NCBI GenBank assembly: GCA_002238725.1
Contig: MPMX01000002.1
Span: forward strand, 1 to 64,000
Reading direction: 5' to 3'
Origin: Rhodospirillaceae bacterium bin65
Lineage (GTDB): Bacteria; Pseudomonadota; Alphaproteobacteria; Bin65
DNA: 64,000 nucleotides
Shown here in pieces: positions 42,490 through 51,277 of the stretch. Within the stretch, counting starts at the first letter, position 1; each line of letters starts with the position of its first letter. Under the pieces are notes generated by a model that was not told the origin of the DNA, made no database searches, and saw nothing but the letters and a program-made list of their open reading frames with translations. Made by a program: the position numbers and the translations under genes.

Positions 42490-43302
42490 CTACCGACCGC
42501 GATAGGACGGATTGCGCCTCTCGGCGAAGGCGGCGATGCCCTCCAGGTAATCCTCGGTGGTGCGGATCTTCTCGTAGGAGTGGCCCTCGACGTCGAGCGC
42601 GACCCTGAGGCTGGTGTCGTAGGCGCTGTTCAATACGCGCTTGAGCGACTGCATCGAGATCGGCGCGAGCGCATTGAGCCGCGCCGCGTAGTCATGTACC
42701 AGCGCCGTCAGCCCGTCGGCGCCTTCGGCGGTCGCGGTGAGAAGACCCCAGTCGACCGCCTGCTCCGCCGGAATCCGCTTGCCGAGCATCACCATGTCCA
42801 TGGCGCGGGTGAGGCCCGCGATGCGCGCCACCCGCACGCTGCCCCCGGACCCCGGCATCTGGCCGATGGCGCTCTCGGGCAGACCGACCATGCAGTCCGT
42901 CGTGGCGAGCCGGAAATCGCAGGCAAGTGCCAGTTCGAACCCGACTCCGAAGCAATACTTCTCCAGCGCGGCGATCACCGGCTTCCGGCAGCGCTCCGGC
43001 GTGCCGATGTCGTCCGCCAGATCGGACATGCGGTTCTTCGGGATCGAGGGGAAGGACTTGACGTCGCCGCCCGACGTGAAGACGCCGTTGGCGCCGCGGA
43101 CGCAGATCACACCAATGTCGTCGTCCTCGTCCATCTCCTCCAGCAGGGCGCGGATCTGCCCTCGCGCGCGGTAGGAAACGATGTTGAGCGGCGGCCGGTC
43201 GAGGATGACGTGACCGATCCGGTTCTCGACGTCGATCTCGGCGCGCAAGCCATCGAGGTCTCGCAGCCGTTCCGCGCGCCGTTCGGCGTAGTCCCTCTCC
43301 AT
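42490..43302 (-). CDS. Enoyl-CoA hydratase/isomerase family protein
   Basis: This 270-residue crotonase-fold enzyme has an oxyanion hole in ANGVFTSGGDVKSF and GVGFELALACDF. Both canonical glutamates are placed as in hydratases: E in GFELAL and E in LPESAIGQMPGSGG. It therefore looks like an active hydratase, unlike the crotonase at 18271. It ends a leftward operon of Mo-hydroxylase and acyl-CoA ligase, 21 bp after the ligase, which suggests beta-oxidation-like processing or ring degradation of a CoA thioester. Confidence 0.9.
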   Translation of the reverse strand: MERDYAERRAERLRDLDGLRAEIDVENRIGHVILDRPPLNIVSYRARGQIRALLEEMDEDDDIGVICVRGANGVFTSGGDVKSFPSIPKNRMSDLADDIGTPERCRKPVIAALEKYCFGVGFELALACDFRLATTDCMVGLPESAIGQMPGSGGSVRVARIAGLTRAMDMVMLGKRIPAEQAVDWGLLTATAEGADGLTALVHDYAARLNALAPISMQSLKRVLNSAYDTSLRVALDVEGHSYEKIRTTEDYLEGIAAFAERRNPSYRGR

Positions 43303-43323
43303 CGTCTTTCCTTCCGGCCCTGA

Positions 43324-44892
43324 CTAAAGGGTGCTGTCGAAATCCGGCAGAACCGTGTACGCCCCGTCGCGCAGCAGGCGGCGCAGCAGCTTGCCCGAGG
43401 CCGAGCGCGGGATGCTCTCGACAAAAACATAGGCGCGCGGCCGCTTGAACCGCGCAAGAGTGCCGGCGAGGCAGGCGGCGTCGAGGCTCCCGGCGCTCGC
43501 CCCGGACGAGGCCGGCTCGACGAAGGCGACGATCTTCTGGCCCATGCGTTCGTCGGGCATCCCGATCACCGCCGCCTGGCGCACCAGGGGAAGCGCGTCG
43601 AGCACGTCCTCGATCTCTTCCGGATGGATGTTCTCGCCGCCCGAGATGATCATGTCGTCGACCCGGCCGACGAGAAACAATTCGCCGTCTTCGTCGAAAT
43701 AGCCGAGGTCGCCGGTGAAATACCAGCCGCCGCGGATCGCCCTGGCGTCGGCATCGGGCCGTTTCCAGTAGCCCGCGAAGGCGTCCAGGCACGCCATCGG
43801 CGCGACGACTTCGCCGATCTCGCCCCGGGGCAGGATTTCATCGGGTCCGCTCATGCAGTCCGGATCGGCGAAGACGACGCGCAGCTCCTGGCCGGTCGCC
43901 GCGCGCCCGGCGCAGCCCGGTTTGTCGACCACATGGTCGCAGACCGCGAAGGAGTAGATTTCCGACGACCCGTAGAAATTGACGAAAACCTCGGGCTGGA
44001 AGATTTCGGCGCACGTCCTGGTGAGCGCCGAGGTCATCGATGTCCCGGCGAATCCGATGTGACGCACTGAAGAGAGGTCGGCGGCGGCGATGCCGGGGTG
44101 ATGGACCATGTCGTGGAACATGGTCGGCACCAGGAAAAGCGCCTCAATGCGTTCCGTTTCGATCAGCCCGATCGCATCGCCCGCGTCGAAGGCGGGCATG
44201 CAGACGAAGGCGCCGTTAAGCGCCGCCGCCATCTCCAGCGCGCGCACGCCCATGGTGTGGAACAGCGGCATCACGCCGAGCTGCACTTCCCCGTAGCGAT
44301 AGTGGAGCTGCGCGACGCAGTTGAAGGTGGCGTTGCGTTCGGCGTTGTGCGGCCGGGGCACGCCCTTGGGGCGGCCGGTGGTCCCGGAGGTGTAGAGCAT
44401 CAGGCAGGTCGATGCCGGATCGACCGCGCGGCGACCGCCGCCGTCCGGCCCGGCCGGCAAATCCTCGAAGGACGGGCCCGCGCCCCCGGCGCCTCCGACG
44501 CGCACGCAGCGGCCGACGGGGAAATCCGCCGCCTGCAGCGCCGCGGCCGCAGCGGCTTCGGAACGCGGCTCGTAGAAGAACGCCTTGGCGTCGGCATTTT
44601 CGATCGCGAAGGCAAAATCGTCTCCGCTGCCCCGCCAGTTGAACGGGACGAAGACTGCACCAATCCGCTGGCAGGCCCAGAAAAGCGTCGCCATCTCGAC
44701 CCGGTTGGACAGCACCGCGGCGACCGCATCCCCGGTATCGATCCCCAGCCGCGTCAGCCCGTGGGCAACGCGGGCAATCTCGTCGTTCCACTCTGCGTAG
44801 GTCATCCGGACCAGACCGTCGACCACGGCGAGCGCTTTGGGGTCCCGCGCAACGGCACGCGCAAAGACCGTACCGAGCGGTATGGCGGTCAC
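43324..44892 (-). CDS. AMP-dependent acyl-CoA ligase
   Basis: This 522-residue ANL-superfamily enzyme activates a carboxylic acid with ATP and CoA. The P-loop-like motif YTSGTTGRPKG is at about 167-177, followed by NFYGSSEIYSF, GGWYFTGDLGYFDEDGE, and the adenylation Lys in SASGKLLRR near the C-terminus. The sequence is closest in feel to benzoate, chlorobenzoate or medium-chain ligases. It overlaps the [2Fe-2S] subunit gene by 4 bp, so ligase and hydroxylase act on one pathway. Confidence 0.9.
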   Translation of the reverse strand: MTAIPLGTVFARAVARDPKALAVVDGLVRMTYAEWNDEIARVAHGLTRLGIDTGDAVAAVLSNRVEMATLFWACQRIGAVFVPFNWRGSGDDFAFAIENADAKAFFYEPRSEAAAAAALQAADFPVGRCVRVGGAGGAGPSFEDLPAGPDGGGRRAVDPASTCLMLYTSGTTGRPKGVPRPHNAERNATFNCVAQLHYRYGEVQLGVMPLFHTMGVRALEMAAALNGAFVCMPAFDAGDAIGLIETERIEALFLVPTMFHDMVHHPGIAAADLSSVRHIGFAGTSMTSALTRTCAEIFQPEVFVNFYGSSEIYSFAVCDHVVDKPGCAGRAATGQELRVVFADPDCMSGPDEILPRGEIGEVVAPMACLDAFAGYWKRPDADARAIRGGWYFTGDLGYFDEDGELFLVGRVDDMIISGGENIHPEEIEDVLDALPLVRQAAVIGMPDERMGQKIVAFVEPASSGASAGSLDAACLAGTLARFKRPRAYVFVESIPRSASGKLLRRLLRDGAYTVLPDFDSTL

Positions 44893-45377
44893 GACGCGTC
44901 TCCCGCGACGTCGAGAATTGCGCGAACGATACCCTCATAGCCGGTGCAGCGGCAGATATGGCCGGACAGCATTTCGCGCACCTCGTCTTCGGTCGGGTCC
45001 GGGTTGGTTTCCAGAAACTGTGTCGCCGAGATCAGGATGCCCGGCGTGCAGAACCCGCATTGCAGCGCGTGACGGCGGCGGAACGCCTCCTGCAGCGGGC
45101 TTAGTACCCCGTCCGTGGCGAGCCCTTCAACGGTGCCGATCTCGGCGCCGTCCGCCTGCACCGCGAAGAGCAGGCAGGAGCGCACCGCGCGGCCGTCGAT
45201 GTTGACGGTGCACGCGCCGCAGACCCCGTGCTCGCAACCGACATGGGTTCCGAAGAGCTTCAGCTCGTGGCGCAGGAAGTCGCTCAACAGGGTCCGCGCT
45301 TCGGCGAAACCGCTGTAAAGCCGGCCATTGACCGTGACGGTGACGCGATGCCTGGCGCCCGGTTCGATCCTCAGCAT
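44889..45377 (-). CDS. Mo-hydroxylase [2Fe-2S] subunit (CoxS-like)
   Basis: This 162-residue small subunit carries two [2Fe-2S] clusters. The plant-ferredoxin site is C48, C53, C56 and C68 (CEHGVCGAC...C); the second is C107, C110, C142 and C144 (CGFC...CRC). It passes electrons from the Mo subunit to the FAD subunit. It overlaps the FAD subunit gene by 7 bp and the ligase gene by 4 bp. Confidence 0.95.
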   Translation of the reverse strand: MLRIEPGARHRVTVTVNGRLYSGFAEARTLLSDFLRHELKLFGTHVGCEHGVCGACTVNIDGRAVRSCLLFAVQADGAEIGTVEGLATDGVLSPLQEAFRRRHALQCGFCTPGILISATQFLETNPDPTEDEVREMLSGHICRCTGYEGIVRAILDVAGDAS

Positions 45378-46243
45378 TGCCGTGCGCCCGCTCTTTCGAA
45401 GGCCCGTTCGAGGACGCGGGCGCCCAGGACCCGAACCAGCTGGCGCCGATAAGCCGCGCTTGCCCTGGGGTCTACCATCGGATCGACCCGGCCGGCAGCC
45501 AGGGCGGCCGCCTCGGAGGCCGTTCGGGCCGTCGCGGGCGCGCCGACGAAACCAGAAAGGTCGGCCAGCACCGGGCGATCCTCTATCCCGCCGAGGCCGA
45601 GCGACACCGCGGCAAGGCTGCCGTCCGGAGCAACGGTCGCGACGGCCGCCGCCGCCCCTATCGCGAAGTCTCCGTGCCGCTGGGCGATCTCGTCGAAGGC
45701 ATGGCCGGTCTTCGGCTCGCTCCGCGGCCAGCGAAGCGCGGTCACGATCTCGTCCGGCTCACGGACGGAGGTGAAAATCCCCTTGAAAAAATCGTGCGCG
45801 GCGACGGCGCGCATCCCGCCCTTTCTCCGGAGGACCACGTCGCCGCCGAGCGTTGCCAGGGCCAACGGGATCTCGGCGCTCGGGTCCGCGTGGCAGACCG
45901 AGCCGCCCAGGGTTCCCCGGTTCCGGGTCTGGAAATGCCCGACGAAAGGCAGCGCCCGGGCAAGAAGCGGTACGTCATCGCCGACGAGCGCGGAATCGAG
46001 AGCGTCGGCCTGCCGGCACAGCGCGCCGGTCTCCACCGCATCGCCAACGAGTCGGATACCGGACAGGTCCGCGACGGAGTTGACGTCGACGATGGCGGCC
46101 GGCCGCGCCAGCCGCATGTTGAGCATCGGGCCGAGCGACATCCCGCCGGCCAGCACCGCGGCGTCGGAACCGAACTCGGCCACCAGGTCCAGCGCCTCGT
46201 CGAGCGTGTCCGCCCGGCAGTATTCGAACGGCGCGGGCTTCAC
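45371..46243 (-). CDS. Mo-hydroxylase FAD subunit (CoxM-like)
   Basis: This 290-residue subunit binds FAD through LAGGMSLGPMLNMRL near residue 31 and TLGGSVCHADPSAE near 111, as in CoxM of the xanthine oxidase family. It has no 4Fe-4S insertion as found in 4-hydroxybenzoyl-CoA reductase HcrB. It is translationally coupled to both neighbours by overlaps of 4 and 7 bp. Confidence 0.94.
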   Translation of the reverse strand: MKPAPFEYCRADTLDEALDLVAEFGSDAAVLAGGMSLGPMLNMRLARPAAIVDVNSVADLSGIRLVGDAVETGALCRQADALDSALVGDDVPLLARALPFVGHFQTRNRGTLGGSVCHADPSAEIPLALATLGGDVVLRRKGGMRAVAAHDFFKGIFTSVREPDEIVTALRWPRSEPKTGHAFDEIAQRHGDFAIGAAAAVATVAPDGSLAAVSLGLGGIEDRPVLADLSGFVGAPATARTASEAAALAAGRVDPMVDPRASAAYRRQLVRVLGARVLERAFERAGARQC

Positions 46244-48651
46244 CCGGCGCCTCCGCCTTCCGCGGCGAGATCCCAGACCCTGTTGAGGGTGAAGGGCGGA
46301 TCGATGTCCTCGCGTCCGAGCGCGTCGGCAACGGCGTTTGCGATCGCCACGGGCGCCAGCATCGAACAGCCGTCGCCCATCCCCTTGGAACCGAGCGCCG
46401 TGTGGGGGGATGGCGTATCGACATGGCCGATGGTGAGCCTCGGCATCTCCGAAGCGGTGACGCAGAGATAGTCGGTAAGGGTGCCCGAAATCGGGTTCCC
46501 GTCGGCGTCGTAGACCATCTCCTCCAGCAGCGCGCCCCCGACACCGTGGGCGAACCCGCCGACGATCTGGCCTTCCACGATCAGGGGGTTGAGGACGTTT
46601 CCGACGTCGTGGACCGAGACGTATTTCCTCACCTCGACCTTTCCGGTCCCGGGGTCGATCTCGACCGCCGCCAGATCGCAGATGAAACCGAAGGTAACCG
46701 CCGACGCCACCCGGTCCCGGTCATCCGGCGGGCCGAGCTCGGGCGGCGACACGATCGCGGTCTCGAAGACGCCGGGCGCCATCCCATCGGGCAGGCCGGC
46801 GGGGTGCCAGTGGGTCCTGGCGGCGACGCGGCGGAACGGAAGCGACCTTTCCGGCACGCCGACGATGCGCGCCGTGCCGTCGGCGAGCTCGATATCCTGC
46901 ACGGCAACTTCCAGGTCTTCCGCGGCGACGGCCCGGACCTTGTCGGCAACCCGCCGGGCGGCCTCGCCGATGGCGCCGATCACCACCGAGGAAAACCGGT
47001 TCGCGTAGTTGCCGGAGGCGAGCGACCATGCGCTGGTCAGGGTGTCGACCTCGGTCATCACGTCGATGTCGTCCGGCGTGAGCCCGAGCGCGTCGGCCAC
47101 GATCTGGGCGGCGACCGTGGCATGCCCCTGCCCGGCCGGCGTCGAGACCGTCTTCACGGTCACCGCGCCGGACGGATCGATCGAAATCGTGCAGGTCGCC
47201 AGACCGCCGGACCGGCCGCCGGCGCGCGCCCGTTCCTCCGGCGTCTGGGCAAGCGTCACATAGGCCATGTTGGAACCGGACGGTTCGACCGCCGTCGCCA
47301 TGCCGATGCCGAACAGCCGGCCCTCCTTCCGCGCCCGGTCGCGCCCGGCGCACAACGCCGCGTAGTCCGCGAGATCGAGCGCCTTGTCGAGGCCCGCCTC
47401 GTAATCGCCGGCGTCGTAGAGCGACCCGGCCGGCGCACGATAGGGAAAAGCGTCTTTCGGGATGAAATTGTGCCGCCTGATCTCGGCGACGTCGAGTCCG
47501 AGCGCCCGCGCGCCGGCCTCCATCGCCCGCTCCAGCGCGAAGAAGAACTGCGGGCCGCCGTAGCCGCGGTTGAGACCGATCGGCAGGCGGTTCGTCGTCA
47601 CCAGCCGGTTATCGACAGAGATGTTGCCGACTCCGTATGCGCCGTTGGACGCGCTGTGCATGCGGTAGACGGAGGCCGGCTCCGGCGCGCGGATGTAGGC
47701 GCCGACATCCACCGTGTTGAAGAACCGGAGCCCGATCAGCGTGCCGTCGTCCTTGAACGCCGCTTCGACCGCATCTTCGCGGTTCGACGCGGAGGAAGAG
47801 GCCACCAGGTGCTCCAGCCGGTCCTCGATCCACTTGAGCGGCATACCGAGAAGGCGGCTCGCCGTCGCCAGCAGCACCAGATAAGGGAATATCCCCTGCT
47901 TGATGCCGAAGCTGCCGCCGCTCTGCGGCGCGGTGATCAGGCGAAGCCGGTTGCCCGGCACCTCGAGCGCGCCGCACATCAGCGCGTGCAGGATGAACGG
48001 CCCCTGGAAATTCGACCAGATCGTGTAGCGGTCGGGCGCGGGCTCGAACTGCGCGACCGCGCCGTAGGTCTCCATCGGGGTCGAGGAATAGCGCGGGAAG
48101 GTCCAGTCCAGCCGGACGACGCGGTCGGCTTCCTCGAACGCCTTGTCCGGGTCGCCGTAGCGGAAGGTGCGATGGTGCACGACGTTCGAACCGACCGCCT
48201 CGTGCAGCAACGGAGAGTCGTCTCTCGTGGCCGCCTTCACATCGATCACCGGGGGGAGCGGCCGGTATTCAACCTCGATCAGGTCGAGCGCATCCTCGGC
48301 GACGTACCGGTCACCGGCGGCGACCAGCGCGACCGGTTCGCCGGCGTAGCGCACCTTGCCGACCGCCATCGGGTAATAATCGATCGGCACCCGGACCGCG
48401 CTCGGGATCGGCCTGGTCGCGGCCGCGATGTCGGCGCCGGTGAGAACGCCGTAGACGCCCAGGTGCGACGCCGCCTTCGAAACGTCGATCGACAGGATTT
48501 CGGCATGGGCGTGTGGCGAGCGCAGCAGCGCCGCATGACGGATCCCCGGCACCGGCTCCATGTCGTCGATAAAGCGCGCGCGGCCGGTGAGAAGAGCCTC
48601 GTCCTCCTTGCGCGGAACCGGGGCCCCGATCCAGCGGCCGCCTTCGGTCAT
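46240..48651 (-). CDS. Mo-hydroxylase large subunit (xanthine oxidase family)
   Basis: This 803-residue molybdopterin subunit has the family start GAPVPRKEDEALLTGRARFIDD, cofactor-binding QSGGSFGIKQG and GLNRGYGGPQ, and a C-terminal HVDTPSPHTALGSKGMGDG carrying the conserved Gly/Glu region. The active-site loop lacks the AYxCSFR or AYRGAGR motifs of carbon monoxide dehydrogenases, so a CODH label is not supported. It should hydroxylate an organic substrate, perhaps an aromatic or N-heterocyclic acid or its CoA ester. ATG 48651 overlaps the stop of the small gene upstream as ATGA. Confidence 0.9.
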   Translation of the reverse strand: MTEGGRWIGAPVPRKEDEALLTGRARFIDDMEPVPGIRHAALLRSPHAHAEILSIDVSKAASHLGVYGVLTGADIAAATRPIPSAVRVPIDYYPMAVGKVRYAGEPVALVAAGDRYVAEDALDLIEVEYRPLPPVIDVKAATRDDSPLLHEAVGSNVVHHRTFRYGDPDKAFEEADRVVRLDWTFPRYSSTPMETYGAVAQFEPAPDRYTIWSNFQGPFILHALMCGALEVPGNRLRLITAPQSGGSFGIKQGIFPYLVLLATASRLLGMPLKWIEDRLEHLVASSSASNREDAVEAAFKDDGTLIGLRFFNTVDVGAYIRAPEPASVYRMHSASNGAYGVGNISVDNRLVTTNRLPIGLNRGYGGPQFFFALERAMEAGARALGLDVAEIRRHNFIPKDAFPYRAPAGSLYDAGDYEAGLDKALDLADYAALCAGRDRARKEGRLFGIGMATAVEPSGSNMAYVTLAQTPEERARAGGRSGGLATCTISIDPSGAVTVKTVSTPAGQGHATVAAQIVADALGLTPDDIDVMTEVDTLTSAWSLASGNYANRFSSVVIGAIGEAARRVADKVRAVAAEDLEVAVQDIELADGTARIVGVPERSLPFRRVAARTHWHPAGLPDGMAPGVFETAIVSPPELGPPDDRDRVASAVTFGFICDLAAVEIDPGTGKVEVRKYVSVHDVGNVLNPLIVEGQIVGGFAHGVGGALLEEMVYDADGNPISGTLTDYLCVTASEMPRLTIGHVDTPSPHTALGSKGMGDGCSMLAPVAIANAVADALGREDIDPPFTLNRVWDLAAEGGGAG

Positions 48652-48890
48652 CGCGCGTCTAGGAATTCCGCCGCCGACAGGCAAACCCCGTTCACGGTCC
48701 GGAGCATGTCGGCAGGAATGCAGAAATGATTTGGAATATCGCCGTCATGGAAAGGCGGCATGTCGAAGGCGCGGCTTTCCGCGTGGCCGAACTCGCACCC
48801 GCACGCGCGGGCGATGTCCTCAGAGCGCAGAAGGAAACGCCGCTTCATCACTATTTTCCCGAGCGAAGCGGCGGACGCGAGTTCTTTCAT
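48648..48890 (-). CDS. 80-residue protein coupled to the Mo-hydroxylase, unknown
   Basis: I do not recognise this frame. From ATG 48890 it encodes MKELASAASLGKIVMKRRF, then LRSEDIARACGCEFGHAESR, a His/Asp-rich middle (MPPFHDGDIPNHFCIP) and MLRTVNGVCLSAAEFLDAR. Cys and His residues (ACGCEFGH, NHFC) could bind a metal. Its stop overlaps the large-subunit ATG as ATGA, which strongly suggests translation and joint regulation. It opens the leftward operon. It could be an accessory factor for Mo-cofactor insertion or a small substrate-handling protein, both guesses. Confidence 0.65.
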   Translation of the reverse strand: MKELASAASLGKIVMKRRFLLRSEDIARACGCEFGHAESRAFDMPPFHDGDIPNHFCIPADMLRTVNGVCLSAAEFLDAR

Positions 48891-49010
48891 GTGCCGATTT
48901 TCCGTTTCGCAAGCATGCTTCGATGCCGACGGCGCAAGATAGCGGCTTCGCCAGGGACGGTCCACGCTCGACCGTCCGGCGCACTACTCCGGCAATCTCT
49001 TCAGCGATCG

Positions 49011-49739
49011 TCAGGACGTGCTGTCGCCGGCCAACGGCGGTTCCCCGCAGAGCCGATCGATCAGCGGGTCGGGTATGCATTCGGCGCGCATCAGTTCGGG
49101 GTTTCGCAGTTTCACGGTGCGCCCGGACACCGAAACGCCATACTCCTGCAGCGACGCGAACGCCCGGGACACGCTCTCCGGGGTCAAGCCGAGTTCAATC
49201 GCCACCTGATTTTTGGGCACCGGCAGTGCGAACGTCATGCTGCCGGTCCTGTCGCCGAGGGCGATCAGATAGCAGCCCAGCCGTTGCTTCGCGTTCCGCA
49301 GGTTGAGGTTCTTGATCCGGCGCACCATCGTTCGGGCCTGGCGCGCCTGTTCGCCCATCATGTTCAGGGCCAGGCGATGATCCGATGCCACGCCCCTGCG
49401 AACGTCTTGCGAGGGGATCGACAACAGCTTCACCGGCTCAACCGCCAGCGCACCGACCAGACAGGGCGCGTCGGTGAGCACTGCAGCGAGAAAGATGCAA
49501 TCGACAGGCTGGCAGAGTTGTACGACCGTCTCGCGGCCGTCCGGTCCCCTGCCGATCAGTCGCACGCTTCCTTCGAGCAGCACGTCGAGAAAATCGGGCG
49601 CTACGCCCTGCTCCGCGATGAGCGTGCCGGCAGCAAATTGTCGGCTTTGTGTGCCGCGGAAAACTCTCTCCAACGTTTCGCAAGAGACGCCGCAAAACGG
49701 ACCGATCGAGGCAAGTCGACTGAAATTCTCGCTCTTCAA
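49011..49739 (-). CDS. Crp/Fnr family transcriptional regulator
   Basis: This 242-residue regulator has an N-terminal cyclic-nucleotide-fold sensor domain (about 25-140) and a C-terminal winged helix. The recognition helix NQVAIELGLTPESVSRAF carries E..SR, the FNR residues that read TTGAT. It lacks the Cx2Cx5C N-terminal iron-sulfur pattern of oxygen-sensing FNR, having only C16 and C20 there. It may instead sense NO or nitrite through heme, like DNR/NnrR. I chose TTG 49739, with GGTGGA upstream; a GTG at 49793 is in frame. It is divergent from narK1 and the likely activator of the nar operon. Confidence 0.88.
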   Translation of the reverse strand: MKSENFSRLASIGPFCGVSCETLERVFRGTQSRQFAAGTLIAEQGVAPDFLDVLLEGSVRLIGRGPDGRETVVQLCQPVDCIFLAAVLTDAPCLVGALAVEPVKLLSIPSQDVRRGVASDHRLALNMMGEQARQARTMVRRIKNLNLRNAKQRLGCYLIALGDRTGSMTFALPVPKNQVAIELGLTPESVSRAFASLQEYGVSVSGRTVKLRNPELMRAECIPDPLIDRLCGEPPLAGDSTS

Positions 49740-49811
49740 AGCCGATCCACCGTTTGGATTGGGCCGGCCGGCCGGATATTGCGGCTTTAGCACCTCCCGA
49801 GAATGTTACTC

Positions 49812-49853
49812 TTGATCTAAGTCATTTTTCGCGGCCGTCCGGCCCAATATGCT
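49812..49853 (+). promoter_or_regulatory. FNR-type box and nar operon promoter
   Basis: TTGAT-CTAA-GTCAT at 49812-49825 matches the FNR/DNR consensus TTGAT-N4-ATCAA in eight of ten positions. TATGCT at 49848-49853 serves as -10. With +1 at about 49860 the box centre is at -41.5, the exact class II activator position. It would drive narK1 and the genes after it under low oxygen or nitrogen oxides. Confidence 0.7.
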
Positions 49854-49900
49854 TCGCTTCGATTGCGAATACGCCGCCGCGAATTCGGGGAACGAGCTCC

Positions 49901-51229
49901 ATGCACGACTTGACGGGTGTAACGAGGGGCGACCAGTACCGGGCACTCGGCCTGAGCACCTTTTCGTTCACGGTTTGCTTTGCCGTCTGGACGATCTTTT
50001 CGATCATCGGCGTCAAGATCAAACAGGATCTCGGGCTGTCGGAGACCGAATTCGGCATTCTGGTGGCGACGCCGGTTCTCACCGGGTCGGTCAGCCGGAT
50101 TTTCCTGGGCGTCTGGACCGAGCAGTATGGCGGGCGCCTCGTATTCACCGTCCAGATGCTGGCGACCGCGGTTGCCTGCTGGCTGCTGTCCGAGGTGCAG
50201 ACCTACGAGGTGTTCCTGATCGCCGCCCTCGGCGTCGGTCTGGCCGGCGGATCGTTCATCGTCGGCATCGCCTACACGTCGCAATGGTTCGAAAAGCAGC
50301 ACCAGGGCACGGCGCTGGGCATCTTCGGAGTCGGCAATGTCGGTGCGGCGGTCACCAACTTCGGCGCGCCTTTCCTGGTCCTGGCATTCGGCTGGGAACA
50401 GACCGCGCAGATTTACGCGGTCCTGCTGGCGCTCACCGCCGTCGGATTTTACCTGACGGCCAAGCCCGATCCGGCGCAGGTGGCGCGCCAGCGCGAGGGC
50501 CGCAAGCCGGTCTCGGCAAAAGAGCAGCTCGAGCCGCTGAAGAACATGCAGGTCTGGCGCTTCGCCACTTACTATTTCTTCGTGTTCGGCGGCTTCGTGG
50601 CGCTCGCTTCCTATCTGCCGCGCTTCTATGTCGGCGCCTACGACCTGTCGCTGACGACCGCCGGAATGCTGGCGGCGGCCTATTCGATGCCCGGTTCGGT
50701 GTTTCGCGCGCTCGGCGGCTGGATGTCGGACAAATGGGGCGCGCGCTTCGTCATGTATCTTACGTTTATCGTGTCGTTGGCGTGCCTGTTCGTGATGAGT
50801 TATCCGAGCACCCAGTACACAGTTCAGGGCATCGCCGGGCCGATCGAGTTCACCTTCGGCGTCAGTCTGACGGTCTTCGTCATCCTCAGCGTGCTGCTCG
50901 GCTTCGTGATGTCGCTCGGCAAGGCGGCCGTCTACAAGCACATCCCGGTCTACTACCCGCATCACGTCGGCTCGGTCGGCGGCCTGGTCGGCATGATCGG
51001 CGGCCTCGGCGGCTTCGTTCTGCCGGTCGCGTTCGGCATCCTGAACGACTGGATCGGTGTCTGGACCAGTTCCTTCATGCTGATGTTCGCGATCGTGCTG
51101 GTGAGCACCGTGTGGATGCATGTTGCGATCCGCCTGATGGAGCGCCGCCGTCATCCGGGGCTGGCCGACGAACGCTATCTCAGCGACGTTCCGAACATGC
51201 CGGCGCCGGCGCCTGCCGCTGCGCAGTAG
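49901..51229 (+). CDS. narK1: Nitrate/nitrite MFS transporter NarK1
   Basis: This 442-residue major-facilitator protein of the nitrate/nitrite porter family has twelve expected helices. The family segments GVGLAGGSFIVGIAYTSQWF and GVGNVGAAVTNFGAP, and the late GKAAVYKHIPVYYP block, are visible by their cores. Type 1 NarK proteins are thought to import nitrate with protons. ATG 49901 begins MHDLTGVTRGDQYRAL after GGGGAACGAG. The frame runs upstream over the promoter to 49754 and that part is rejected. Confidence 0.93.
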   Translation: MHDLTGVTRGDQYRALGLSTFSFTVCFAVWTIFSIIGVKIKQDLGLSETEFGILVATPVLTGSVSRIFLGVWTEQYGGRLVFTVQMLATAVACWLLSEVQTYEVFLIAALGVGLAGGSFIVGIAYTSQWFEKQHQGTALGIFGVGNVGAAVTNFGAPFLVLAFGWEQTAQIYAVLLALTAVGFYLTAKPDPAQVARQREGRKPVSAKEQLEPLKNMQVWRFATYYFFVFGGFVALASYLPRFYVGAYDLSLTTAGMLAAAYSMPGSVFRALGGWMSDKWGARFVMYLTFIVSLACLFVMSYPSTQYTVQGIAGPIEFTFGVSLTVFVILSVLLGFVMSLGKAAVYKHIPVYYPHHVGSVGGLVGMIGGLGGFVLPVAFGILNDWIGVWTSSFMLMFAIVLVSTVWMHVAIRLMERRRHPGLADERYLSDVPNMPAPAPAAAQ

Positions 51230-51277
51230 GTCGCCCCGGCGGCCGCTGCCCGATCGGCTCGAGTAAAGGGAAATTCG

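Noticed and set aside
46240-48651. Carbon monoxide dehydrogenase (coxL) label
   Set aside because: The active-site loop reads NRGYGGPQ and lacks both the form I AYxCSFR and form II AYRGAGR motifs.
46402-48729. Open frame of about 775 codons on the plus strand opposite the Mo-hydroxylase large subunit
   Set aside because: Shadow frame with Arg/His-rich text and no domain; the minus strand encodes a complete molybdopterin subunit.
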